The notes under the pieces are model-generated. The model did no database searches. It was not told the origin of the DNA and saw only the letters and a program-made list of their open reading frames with translations. 64,000 bases of DNA from Carettochelys insculpta (Eukaryota; Chordata; Testudines; Carettochelyidae): assembly GCF_033958435.1 (NCBI RefSeq), contig NC_134141.1:97381001-97445000 (forward strand), written 5' to 3'. Shown here in pieces: positions 42,981 to 53,140 of the stretch (the stretch's first letter is position 1; every line of letters begins with the position of its first letter). Position numbers and translations under genes: made by a program.

Positions 42981-45575
42981 CATAGAATCAAGGAACACTA
43001 GACTAGAAGGGATCTCGAGAGGTCATCAAGTCTAGTCCCCAGCCCTCACTGCAGGACCTATCTGCACCATGCCCGATAGAGGTCTCTTTAATCTGCTCTT
43101 AAACATCTCCAGTGATGGAGATCCCACAACCTCCCTAGGCAATTTATTCTAGCATTTAACCACCCTGACGGTTAAGAAGTTTTTCCTAATGTCCAACCTA
43201 AACCTCCCTTGCTGCAGTTTAAGCCCATTGCTCCTTGTCCTATCCTCAAAGTCCAAGGAGAACAATTTTTCTCCCTCCTCCTTGTAACCCACTTATAGGT
43301 TCTTGGAAACCACTATCATTTCCCCTGTAAATCTTCTGTTTTCTAAATGAAACAAGCCCTATTCTTTCAGTCTTTCCTTATAGCTCATGTTCGCTAGACC
43401 TTTAATCATTCTTGTTGCTCTTCTCTGGATCTCCAATTTCTCCACATCGTTCTTGAAATGTGGTGCCCAGAACTGGACACAGTACTCAAATTGAAGCCTA
43501 TTGAGCACTGAGTAGAACAGAAGAATACTTCCTGTGTATTGCTCTCAACAGTCCTGTTAATGCATCCTATAATTGCGTTTGCTTTTTTTGCAACAGCATC
43601 ACACTGTTGACTCATATTTAGCCTGTGGTCCACTCTGACCCCTAAATCCCTTTCCACAGCACTCCTTCCTAAACAGTCACTTCCCATTTTGTATGTATGA
43701 AGCTGATTTTCTTCCTAAGTGAAGTACTTTGCATTTGTCCTTATTAAACTTCATCCTGTTTACTTCAGACCATTTCTCTAGTTTGTTCAGATCATTTTGA
43801 ATTCTGACCCTATCCTCAAAGCAGTTGCAACCCCTCCCAGCTTGGTCTCATATGCAAATTTAACAAGCATACTCTCTATGCCAATATCTAAATTGAATTG
43901 AATAGAACCAGTCCCAAAACAGACTCCTGCAGAACCCCACATGTTATGCTCTCGCAGTAAGACTGCAAACCATTAATAACTACTCTCTGAGAACGGTATT
44001 CAAACAGTTTTGCACCCACCTAAGCCCCACCTAAGTTGTATTTGCCTAGTTTATTGATAAGAAGATCATGTCAGATCATATTAAATGCCTTACTAAACTC
44101 TAGGTATATCACATCCACTGCTTCTCCTTTATCCACAAGACTTGTTATCCTGTCAAAGAAAGCTATCAGATTGGTCTGGCATAATTTGTTCTTCACAAAT
44201 CCATGCTGGCTGTTTCCTATTACCTTATTTTCTTCCAGATATTTGCAGATAAATTTGTTAATTACTTGCTCCATTATCTTTTCCGGCACAGACATTAAAC
44301 TGACTGTCTGTAGTTTCCTGGGTTGTTTTTTTCCCCTTTTTATAGATGGGCACTATATTTGCCCTTTTCCTGTCTTCTGGAATCTGTCCCGACTTCCAGG
44401 ACATTTCAAAGATGATAGCTAAAGGTACAATACCTCCTCCATCAGTTCTTTGAATATTCTAGGATGCATTTCGTCAGGCCCTGGTGACTTGCAGACATCT
44501 AATTTTTCTATTCAATTTTTAACTCGTTCTTCTTTCATTTTATCTTCTAAATCTACCCTCTTCTCACTAGCATTCACCATGTTAGGCATTTCTGCATGAA
44601 GTTTGATGAAGACCACAACAAAGAAATCATTTAGCACCTCTGCCATTTCCAAGTTTCCTGATGCTGTTTCTCCCTCCTCACTGAGCTGTGGACCTGCCCT
44701 GTCCTTTGTCTTTCTCTTGCTTCTAATATATTTATAGAATGTCGTCTTGTTACCCTTTATGGCTCTAGCTAGTTTGAGCTTGTTTTGTGCCTTTGCCTTT
44801 CTAATCTTTTCCCTGCATGCACATATTTTGTTTGCTTATATTCATCTTTTGTAATTTCTCCTAATTTCCATTTTTTATGACTCCTTTACGATTTTGAGAT
44901 CATGCAAGATCTCTTGGCTAAACCTGGGCGGTCTTTTACCATACTTTCCATCCTTCCTTTCTTGCTTTTGGGCCCATAATAATGTTTCTTTGAAAAACTG
45001 CCAACTCTCTTCAGTTGTTTTTCCTCTTAGTCTTGTTTCCCATGTGACCTTACCTGCCAGCTCTCTGAGTTTACCAAAATCTGCCTTCTTGAAATCTGTT
45101 GTCTCTATTTTGCTGTCCTCCCTTTCACCATTGCTTAGAATCATGAACTTTATGATTTCATGGTTGCTTTCTCACAAGCGGCCTTCTACTTTCAAATTCT
45201 CAACCAGTTCCTCCCTATTTGTTAAAAATAACTCTAGAACTGCCTCCTCCCATTAGCTTTTTCCATCTTCTGAAATAAAAGAATTGTCATCAATGCAGTC
45301 CAAGAACTTTCAAGATAGTTTGTGCCTCACTGTGTTAATTTCCCAACATATGTCTGGATAGTTGAAGTCCCCCATCACCATCAAATCCACCACTTTGGAT
45401 GATTTTGTTAATTGCTTAGAAAAAGCCTCATCCACCTCTTCTACCTGGGTAGGTGGCCTGTAGTAACCTCTAGAATGACATCGCCTTTGTTTTTTACCCT
45501 TTTTAATCTAACCCAGAGACTTTCGACACATCTGTCTTCTACATCCATCTCCACCTCAGTCCAGGTCTTTAGGTC
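42981..45575 (-). mobile_element. CR1 LINE with endonuclease and reverse transcriptase remnants, minus strand
   Basis: The longest CR1 in the window. Read on the minus strand it starts inside the apurinic-type endonuclease domain (CVESLWVRLKRVKNKGDV near 45480-45540, then MGDFNYPDICW with the catalytic Asp/Asn motif near 45345-45375). The linker [20 protein letters not shown] is at 44875-45144. The reverse transcriptase follows (YLEENKVIGNSQHGFVKN and YLEFSKAFNMI, 44071-44295) and the C-terminal part (ERDLGVRVDHRLNMSQQCD, 43406-43687). The 3' tail is at 42981 (CATAGAATCAAGG in complement). Several frameshifts and stops break it. It belongs to a different subfamily from the CR1s at 26455 and 34018, judging by its distinct 3' end. 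Confidence 0.92.
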
Positions 45576-46457
45576 CTAATTTAAAATTTTTCCAAAGATA
45601 ATGTCAGATTTCCATCTTCATTGGTCCATTTCTCTTCTAATTTTTTTGGTAGCATTAATGATTCTTATGGGTCATATAGGTTAAATAAACTCAGTGTGAA
45701 ATGGGTGATGAATTATTACCTGGACATGGCTAAACCCTCCCATGTCTCTCTCCAGCTGCTTATACGATTTGTAGGGAAGGACATCTGTCTAGATACAAAT
45801 TATACTCAAATGGAATACTGGAGTGTGTGCAGGTTTCTTATGTAGGTAAAAAAGTATACATGCGCATTTGGTTACAGCAGGGATCAGTAACCAAAATAGC
45901 GAGAACAGCCTTTTTTTTCAAATTTGGTAAAAACTCAGTAATTGAAGAGTGCAATGCATGGGAATACAAGACGGTCCTTAATAAATAATGTCAAACGATA
46001 CTTTCTATAGCCCCTATTTTAAGAACAGCACACACACACAACGATTTGTAACATGATACATGTTTACTGCAGGACACTCACAAACTTTTTATATGTTCTA
46101 TTTCTTCACACTTAATATGTGTATGTTTTTAGTACTATCTTCCTGACTTTCACTTCCAAATACACTTTAATTATGCCAATTTTACTTCACATTTTAATTT
46201 CACTTTTCTTTCTTAAAATGTGTGTTGAACTTCACAGCCGGAATGGCACAAGCTTCTTTTTCCTTTTCAAAATCAAGACTTTATTAGCAACACAATCAAA
46301 ACACAGATACAGTATCATATCCCATAATGCGCTACATATTTTAAAGGGTGAGTTACGCAACATTTTTAGATCACATATCGTTAGCTACTTCTATATGAGT
46401 TGCTCACTGTTGGGCTTTTGGACTTTTATTCTTTATTGTAATTAATTAGGATATTGT

Positions 46458-46459
<2 letters not shown>

Positions 46460-46495
<36 letters not shown>
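46460..46495. repeat. (AC)n microsatellite, 36 bp
   Basis: Eighteen uninterrupted AC units, the longest dinucleotide array in the window, inside the hAT-type element. Confidence 0.97.
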
Positions 46496-46497
<2 letters not shown>

Positions 46498-46507
46498 TGC
46501 AATTATA

Positions 46508-46881
46508 GGCTATGGCCACACTAGCCCCTCCTTTCAGAGAGGCTATGGTATTGTGGCACTTTGGGATATGCTAATGAGGTGCTGCCATGAATATGCAGCG
46601 CCTCTTTAGCATAAGGGCAGCCACACACGCTTCAAAACTGACGGTTTTGAAACGCAGCTGCCTGCGAAACCAGGGGGCCTTTTGAAATGGACCCCTGATT
46701 TTGAAAGCCCCCCACCCAGCTACATGGGTGGCTGCATTTCGAAATCGGCAGTTTCGAAGCATGCTTGGCTGCCATTATGCTAACAAGGCACTGCATGTTC
46801 ATGGCAGCACCTCATTAGCATATCCCGCAGTGCCACATTACCATAGCCTCTCCGAAAGGAGGGACTAGTGTGGCCACAGCC
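46508..46881. mobile_element. Foldback MITE with long inverted ends (374 bp), nested
   Basis: The left end GGCTATGGCCACACTAG pairs with CTAGTGTGGCCACAGCC at the right. The pairing continues inward through CTATGGTATTGTGGCACTTTG and ATATGCTAATGAGGTGCTGCC, against the right-hand GGCAGCACCTCATTAGCATA and TGCCACATTACCATAG, for about 100 bp. The bases ATA flank both sides, possibly a 3-bp target duplication. It sits inside the hAT-type element 45878-46954 and is therefore younger. The 63-codon minus frame at 46571-46762 is spurious. Confidence 0.8.
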
Positions 46882-46962
46882 ATAGTGTCAGGAGCCACAA
46901 GGAAGTCCTTAAAGAGCTGCGTGTGGCCCTGGAACTGCCGGTTGTAGACCTTTGGGTTAGAG

Positions 46963-47996
46963 AGATGGCAGCAGCTCTAGTGACTTGCATTTGTATGCAA
47001 TGGGCGGGCTACGTAAAGGGGCTATGTGGAGCTCGCTCTCTGTCTTCACTCAGCGCTATTCTTTCACTGTCATAGCCAGTTCAGTCACTCATTCCAAGAG
47101 TGCAGTCCTCCAATAACTCCAATTAAATATGATGTTCGTTAGTACGGCTGGTCAGTCTCTCAGGGTGAGGGTCTCTAGGGACCTATTTATAAAGAGGGAA
47201 AGATTATCCACTAGTAACCAGAGTGGAATATGTGTACACACACACACCTCTCCATCATGTGATTGTTTGTGCGGGCAGAGAAGAACAAGGGCCTCTTATG
47301 GCCTTAGACCAAAGTGACTCAAACCTAAGTACAGCCCCAGTGGTATGGTCCTTAGTCATATTTTCCCCTATACTTATACGAAGCAATGTAATTGCAGGCA
47401 GAATTAGCTGAGCCAAACTTCAGCATGTTAGAATAGACAGGGGAGTTCTCACCTTACCCCCTCTCCTCCCACAAAGGAATAGGATGCAAATTTATTTTTA
47501 AAAAAAGGATAATTTTATAGATAAAAACTTCTTTAGTTAAAATTTTTTTCCTGTTGGAGAAGAACATGTTCTAATGTGGACAAAACTTCCAACGATGACT
47601 GAATTAGTTCCTGAACGATACCTAATACCTGTCATGAGACAATATTGGACAGGGTACCCAACATACGTATTGCATCACTATCACACAAATACACATGCAC
47701 ATACACTCTTGCATATCAGACGCACCAGGATATTGATTAGCTACTTATTCCCTAGCTCTCTGTAGGTGGTGCCTGTATTAAAAATAGCATTGCTCCACGT
47801 TCTTGGTATCATCCTTCTTTATTTATTTTATTTTTAATTATTCTTTTAAATCTGTGACTTTTAAAAATGGAATTTTTTTTGGTTTGTAGATTTTGGGATT
47901 AGATTCCACTTCATCAAAGGGATTAATGATGAAGTTAGTTTGGTTTAAGGACATTGCTGTAGGAATTACATAACTAGATAACCAAGAGATGTCTCC
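46963..47996. other. No gene seen
   Basis: Non-coding; a short CA array near 47234-47247. Open frames of about 62 codons carry no motifs. Confidence 0.42.
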
Positions 47997-48958
47997 TAGG
48001 CGGCATCTACATTATAAGCTAAAGTCAAATTTAAAGGTTTTAGCTCAGTATTAAAATATCACTGTTTTCACTGTAAATACCATTAGCTCGCATTAGTGAG
48101 CCTTAATAGCAATGATAAAATGTTGATATTATTGGATGGGTATAGCGTCAATTTAAAATTATGAGTAAAGGCTAGTGGGGAAGCGCCATGTCTTTAATTC
48201 AGATTGATTGGCCTTCAGAAGTGTCCCACAAAGCTATGCGGTGACCCTCCATGTATGGCTGCTTCCTTCACCACTGCTCTCTATCCAGGTGCACAGGAAG
48301 AAGGTCACAGGAAGCCTGCGAATTTTGGTTGAATTAGAATTAGAATTTAAATTCTGCAGTGCCCAGGCCTGTAAATAGAAAGGTCCGGACCCGCAGCTCA
48401 TGGAGCCAGGTGGGGGTGGACAGGGCTGACAGCACAGCTGCCCACAGCTATGCCGAAGTCTGCAGAGGGTGCGCAGCACAAGGAACCTGGGAGGGTTTAG
48501 GGGAGGACTGAAGTCTCAGCTCCCCGCCGCTATGCCGTTGTCCACAGCGGACGCGTGGCTGATGAAACTGGGCTGGGGTGGACAGGGCTGATAGCACCAC
48601 TGCTATGCCAGCATCTGCAGAGGATGCACAGCACAGGGAGCCCAGGCGAGTTTAGGGAAGGTCGGAATTCTGTTACTGGGTGCTCTGAATTCTGGGACGG
48701 TGCTTTGCATTCTAAATTTCTAGCATGAAACACCCACAAGGAACTGGGGCTAAGGCACTGTGGGATAAGTACCTGCAATGCACTGCTCATGCTGTTGAAC
48801 TAGCATAGGGCAATGGGGATGTGGAAACTCAATGTGGAAAAATGATGGGTTGAATTTCAAGAAGGTATGTGGGCCCTTAAATTTGAATTCCTAAGAACAA
48901 TGTTACAAATGAAATTTATTAAAAATCAAATGTATCTTGTAGTGTAGATGCAGTCTTA
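47997..48958. mobile_element. Inverted-repeat DNA element (about 960 bp)
   Basis: The left end TAGGCGGCATCTACATTATA pairs with the right end, whose complement reads TAAGACTGCATCTACACTAC. Both extend inward as TCAAATTTAA/TTGAATTC-type sequence. The inside holds a GC-rich core (48360-48830) with an imperfect internal duplication: 48401-48513 and 48563-48666 share GGTGGACAGGGCTGA, then TGCAGAGG.TGC.CAGCACA.GGA. The minus-strand frames at 48234-48479 and 48530-48790 lie in this core and have no known domain. It is non-autonomous as seen. Confidence 0.6.
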
Positions 48959-50443
48959 ATGATTGCAATTTAAATTATCATTTTACTTATTTGTATTTTC
49001 CTGAGTGACTGTGGTGAGTTTCTGCAAGGATTCATTTAGCCTAAATCATAACTTAGGATTTCTGCTGTATCGTCTTTGGTGTGTGGCTCAAACAAGATAT
49101 ATATTAAATTTGGCCTTTCAAGAGTCCCATTGTGAATTGTGTTCCTCCATGATTAATCCATGTGGCCCAGTAGCTAGATATCATATGAGAGCATGTAAAA
49201 GATTTCTCCAAAAATCAGTGTGATTGCAGCTTATTCTGATGTATTAATGTTTTTTTCATATAATGAATGTATTTCTTAAATCAGATTTGAAGAACCATTA
49301 TTAAACAGCAGCACATGGATTCTCCAGAAAACTGTAAAAGGCGCTCTCTGATTAAAACTGAGGCACTCATTAACGAACACCCATAATATAATAATTGTGA
49401 TCTCTTATCCTTGTTTACAATTTTCACTTCATAATGGCAGTAACACATGACAGTTTATTCCCAGGGATTATTGCATTTCTCAACTGGTTGATGTCAGTAT
49501 GCCTTTGGACTTTATTTTCATAACAACTAAAGGATTCGCTGATGTCCCACAAATGTGCTACCTATTATATCTTATTGATTTATTCTGTGTATTTCTGAAA
49601 AAGCAAAAAATTTGGTTAGGATTTGAACTCTTCATCTTTAAAGGTCAGCATCTGCTTCTTTAATTTTGGGATGTGATTTAGATAAAGGATGTGCAGAAAA
49701 TAGGTGTACTTATACAAACATGTTTGGTAATTAATTTATTTTTAAATAGGTTTAGGTCTTTGGTTATATCTTTTAGACATTCTGATTATGTACTTGGTAC
49801 AGGATTTTCCTTTGGAATTCATTTCTGTTTTATATCGTCAATTTAACAAATGTATTTTTTTCAGGTGTGATTTAAAATTTAGTTTTCAAACTTAAACTGA
49901 TTGAGCCCTGGTACTGCATTCTGAAACCAATAAGTATAATGAATATATTGGCCTTTAACTAGATTTAGTAAGTTTTTATGATTATTAAGTAAATATTTTG
50001 TTTTTTATAAAGTCTTTGGACTAATCTGGATGTCCCTGGACACGTCTGTGTAGCCTGCTCCATTTTGGCCTTCAGATTGAAGTCTAAATTGGTGTTTTGG
50101 ATTGGGTCAGCTGTGCTGCTTAAACTATCAGGACTGTCATTTTTGGACTAAAAATTCAAACAATTATTCCCTGAACATTTAAATACATTTATTGCAAACT
50201 TAACTTTTAAACAAGCAGTTCAAACAATTGCTGTTTTATAGTTTGTGTCCTGCTCCCAATGAAGTCCCAATAACACCTTTTAGTTCCTCTGGTAGTAGAA
50301 TCAGGCTTTTTAGTCAATGCCTCTGCATCTTCCCTAAATTTTTTTTTCCCCTAAAATTGTACCATATTGGTTTGACTGGTACTCCAAATAATAGGACTCT
50401 CTGACAAGCTGTCCAGCCAATGTCTAGACCTCTTCAAGAAAGG
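48959..50443. other. No gene seen
   Basis: AT-rich non-coding DNA. The 72-codon frame at 49005-49223 shows no motif. Confidence 0.42.
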
Positions 50444-50614
50444 TAAAGATGGGTAGAGTACTGTCTTTTATTGGACCAGCTTCTGTTGGTGAGAGAGCCA
50501 AGCTTTTGAATCAGAAAGGCCAGACCTAAAGAAGTACTCTGTGTAGCTCAGAAACTTGTCTGTCACCAACAGAAGTTGGTTCAATAAAAGACACTGCCTC
50601 ACCCACCTTGTCTG
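50444..50614. repeat. Family-C inverted tail repeat (foldback)
   Basis: ACCAGCTTCTGTTGGTGA near 50475 pairs with TCACCAACAGAAGTTGGT ending at 50580. The outer arms GTCTTTTATTGG and CAATAAAAGAC, and GGGTAGAG and CTCACCC, also pair. The centre near 50528 holds AAAGAAGTACTCTGTGTAGC followed by TCAGAAAC. This could be a decayed version of the CTGAAGA-hairpin-GAAAGC block seen in families A and B. Confidence 0.65.
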
Positions 50615-50730
50615 TCTATAATATCATGGAACAAAAATGGCTACAGCACTGCACAGGCATCCTCTAAGCAGGGTTAGACTCCATAGGCGCTAAACTCTAG
50701 TCATTGCTAGGAGTCTTGCTATATTGTAAG

Positions 50731-50927
50731 GCTACATCTGCACTAGCATTCCTCTTTTGAAAGAGGAATGCAAATGAAGGAAAGTGAACATGCAAATGAG
50801 GCACAGATTTACATATCTGACACTTCATTTGCGTATTCTTTTGAAAACACTTCTTTAGAAAGAAGAAAAGTAGTGTCGATGCAGCTCTTTCAAAAATAAT
50901 CCCTATCTTCAAAAAAGCCCTTCTTTC

Positions 50928-50929
<2 letters not shown>
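50731..50929. mobile_element. MITE fragment, truncated at a T run
   Basis: GGCTACATCTGCACTAGC then a TCCTCTTTTGAAAGAGGA palindrome (50750-50767) mark the left end of a TCTACACTAGC-family MITE. The sequence stops at the T run beginning at 50930 without a right end. Confidence 0.55.

Positions 50930-50963
<34 letters not shown>
50930..50963. repeat. T34 homopolymer (possible poly(A) tail on minus strand)
   Basis: Thirty-four uninterrupted T. On the minus strand this would be a poly(A) tail ending a sequence that runs from higher coordinates. Homopolymer length is error-prone in assemblies. Confidence 0.9.
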
Positions 50964-50966
<3 letters not shown>

Positions 50967-51383
50967 GACAATCACTAGAACTAAACTTATCTTTCAACCT
51001 TGATTAATTCAGTCATTCTTATTAAATTTCCCATTTAACTTGTACTCACTGTTCAGTGTTGGTTGTAATATCACAAATTTCATTGTACATATTCCAGATC
51101 TTGGATATATGACAAATACTCTGACATGTCTGCCATTGTAGTCCCATTTTATAGTTGCATGAACACACGCAATAACTTTACAATTTTCATTTTTGTAAAA
51201 TACTTTAAAATTTTGGATAAAAAACAGAGAAACCACAAATATACCCACACACATACAATAGTATATAACTGTTTAGTACTGACTTTGGATCTCCATTGAT
51301 TCCATTGTGAAGGATGCTTGTCCATAGCAAAAGATGTGTGAGAAATGTTCTCTCATTTATTAAATAGTGCCACTTCCAATATA
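50964..51383. other. Sequence upstream of the T run; possible retroposed cDNA on minus strand
   Basis: AT-rich, with no recognised protein. If the T run is a poly(A) tail, this is the 3' part of a retroposed transcript or LINE on the minus strand. A non-canonical AATAAG lies on the minus strand about 55 bases before the tail. The 81-codon minus frame at 51009-51254 is not recognisable. Confidence 0.3.
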
Positions 51384-51575
51384 CAGTAGGGTCTCAACAT
51401 TCACAAACTTAAAGTTCACAAATTCAATTATTTGTGAGTGGCCGCAAGTGGCCGCTTCCCCCAGGGCTTCAGGCAGGAGGCTGGCAGCCAGGCTGCAGCC
51501 TGGAGCCATATTCACAAAATTCAGCATTTGCAAGGGTTCACAACACGGAACCTCACGACTGTTGAGACCCTGCTG
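51384..51575. mobile_element. Tigger/pogo-like MITE (192 bp) with TA target duplication
   Basis: TA at 51382-51383 and 51576-51577 flank an element with ends CAGTAGGGTCTCAACA and TGTTGAGACCCTGCTG (one difference in 16). The GC-rich interior GTGGCCGCAAGTGGCCGC and the TTCACAAA blocks near both ends are palindromic in layout. It is the best preserved of the Tigger-like elements here. Frames at 51360-51645 on both strands are spurious. Confidence 0.78.
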
Positions 51576-51577
51576 TA

Positions 51578-53079
51578 TAGTACATGAAGCATTCATCTCT
51601 CCTTATCTGGTTGCAAGTGACTTGATAAAATTACTAACCAATTAAGTGCTGTACTACATGGTGAATTTTATTCTATTTTATCATAAAGAATTGAAATTGG
51701 GATTTGTATGGACATTGTGGACAAATGCCTCATATTCTTAATATCTAGAAAGCTTATGCCTGTTTTAATTAATATCTGAAAGCATTTAGATAGTGGTTTA
51801 ACAACAACAACAACAAAAACCCAAGCGAACAAAACAAAAAACAACAACCACCCTCTGTAGATAATGTACATGGTTAGGACTCTTAGGATCTATTGTTGAT
51901 GCTATTGGAAAACTGGTTAAATACTATCGTTTTCCAGATAATGTTCTTAACTTCTTGGCAATTGTTCGTTGTTTCAAAACCCTCAGGATAATTCACAGCT
52001 CCACAAAAACATGAGCCTAATACATTACAAATTTCCCTAGGAATATCAACATCTTTTCCAGCTGTTTGGATAGTTTGTCTAAAACCTGAGCAGAGCTCTC
52101 TTCTCCCAGTATTGTTTTGGGCTTTTATACTTTGGTTTGTTCAGTGTTACAGTTTCTAAACTGAGCCAATAATCTGAGTCTCTTTGGTTTTCTTTGCAGT
52201 ACTTAACTCTTGCTGCAGACAATAAAATGATCTATTATCCAAAGAAGATTACATTGTTTTCAACTATTTCTATCCACTAGTGCAAAATTTTGTACCAATG
52301 TCAACAAAAATCTTTTAAAATCCTCTCCAGGGGGTTTCAAATACAATTTGTGGAATAAAACATTGCCCAGATAAAATCTCAGATAAGCAGACCTTGGTTT
52401 CAGATAAGCATATGTGATGGGGGCCACGTATGAATATTGATAAACTATATTCAGTATAGTCTTGGCAACTAGCAATGTTATAATTCATGAAAAAAGAATG
52501 TATTTGTGATTGTTCCAAATACTTCCTTGTCTATTTTATCTGGCATGTACATACAAACCTAGTTGTAACAGCTTTAAAGATTGGCAAGCTATCCAGTAAG
52601 CAGCCTTAGGTGGGAATTGAGCCTCTAAAGTTTTCCATCTCAATTAGTAAAAAATAAACTCATTCCCTAGCCTAGCTACACAAAATTATTTACTTTCTTG
52701 TAACCTTTAATAAACTTTCATTGACTATGAAGGCATAGAATTATGTTGCAGTAAATTCTGAGTTGGAACAGATAGTATTGGTGAACAGTTATGAAAAACA
52801 ACTCTCATTTTATTGGGTTTGGAGTTCTAGTGTAAGAGGTTATAGCCATTGTAATCAGGTGGCAAGCTGCACAGTTACTTTGTTTTAAAAATGGGGCATA
52901 TAATCATATTTGTGAAAACCTTTCACTTTATATATTCCCCATCCATCCTTTTCTTCCTAAATGGCATGTTAATTGTATGTTTTTGTGCTTTGTGAAGAAA
53001 ACTTATCATGGTGTTTTCTTAAAGATCATAGGTTGTTCATTTTGAGGGATTCAGTTTTTGGGTTGGTTCTAGTTTAGTC
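51578..53079. other. No gene recognised
   Basis: AT-rich. An AAC-type array lies near 51801-51850. Minus-strand frames at 52260-52518 overlap one another and show no domain that I can name with confidence. They could be part of an old LINE, but I cannot support that. Confidence 0.35.
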
Positions 53080-53140
53080 AGGTGGCTGGACTAGATGACC
53101 TCCTGAGATCCCTTCCAGCCCTAGAATTCTATGATTCTAA
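53080..53140 (+). mobile_element. CR1 3'-end fragment
   Basis: GGCTGGACTAGATGACCTCC then GATCCCTTCCAGCCCTAG and ATTCTATGATTCTA. This is the last 60 bp of a CR1, severely 5'-truncated. Confidence 0.88.

Larger units (their letters stand above)
45870..46962. mobile_element. hAT-type element (1,077 bp) with 8-bp target duplication and a nested MITE
   Basis: Flanks GGTTACAG (45870-45877) and GGTTAGAG (46955-46962) form an 8-bp target duplication with one difference. The element runs 45878-46954: left end CAGGGATCAGTAACC, right end the complement of CAAAGGTCTACAACC, both near a CAGGGGTCAGCAACC consensus. The right part reads GAGCCACAAGGAAGTCCTTA and GCTGCGTGTGGCCCT. The interior carries a (CA)18 microsatellite at 46460-46495 and a complete foldback MITE at 46508-46881. 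The 108-codon frame at 46119-46445 has no transposase motif, so the element is non-autonomous. Confidence 0.75.

Noticed and set aside
44036..44422. 128-codon plus-strand frame
   Set aside because: Antisense of the CR1 at 42981-45575; the true reading is on the minus strand.
52260..52518. Overlapping minus-strand frames that could be a LINE C-terminus
   Set aside because: I could not match any conserved LINE block, so I left it unassigned.
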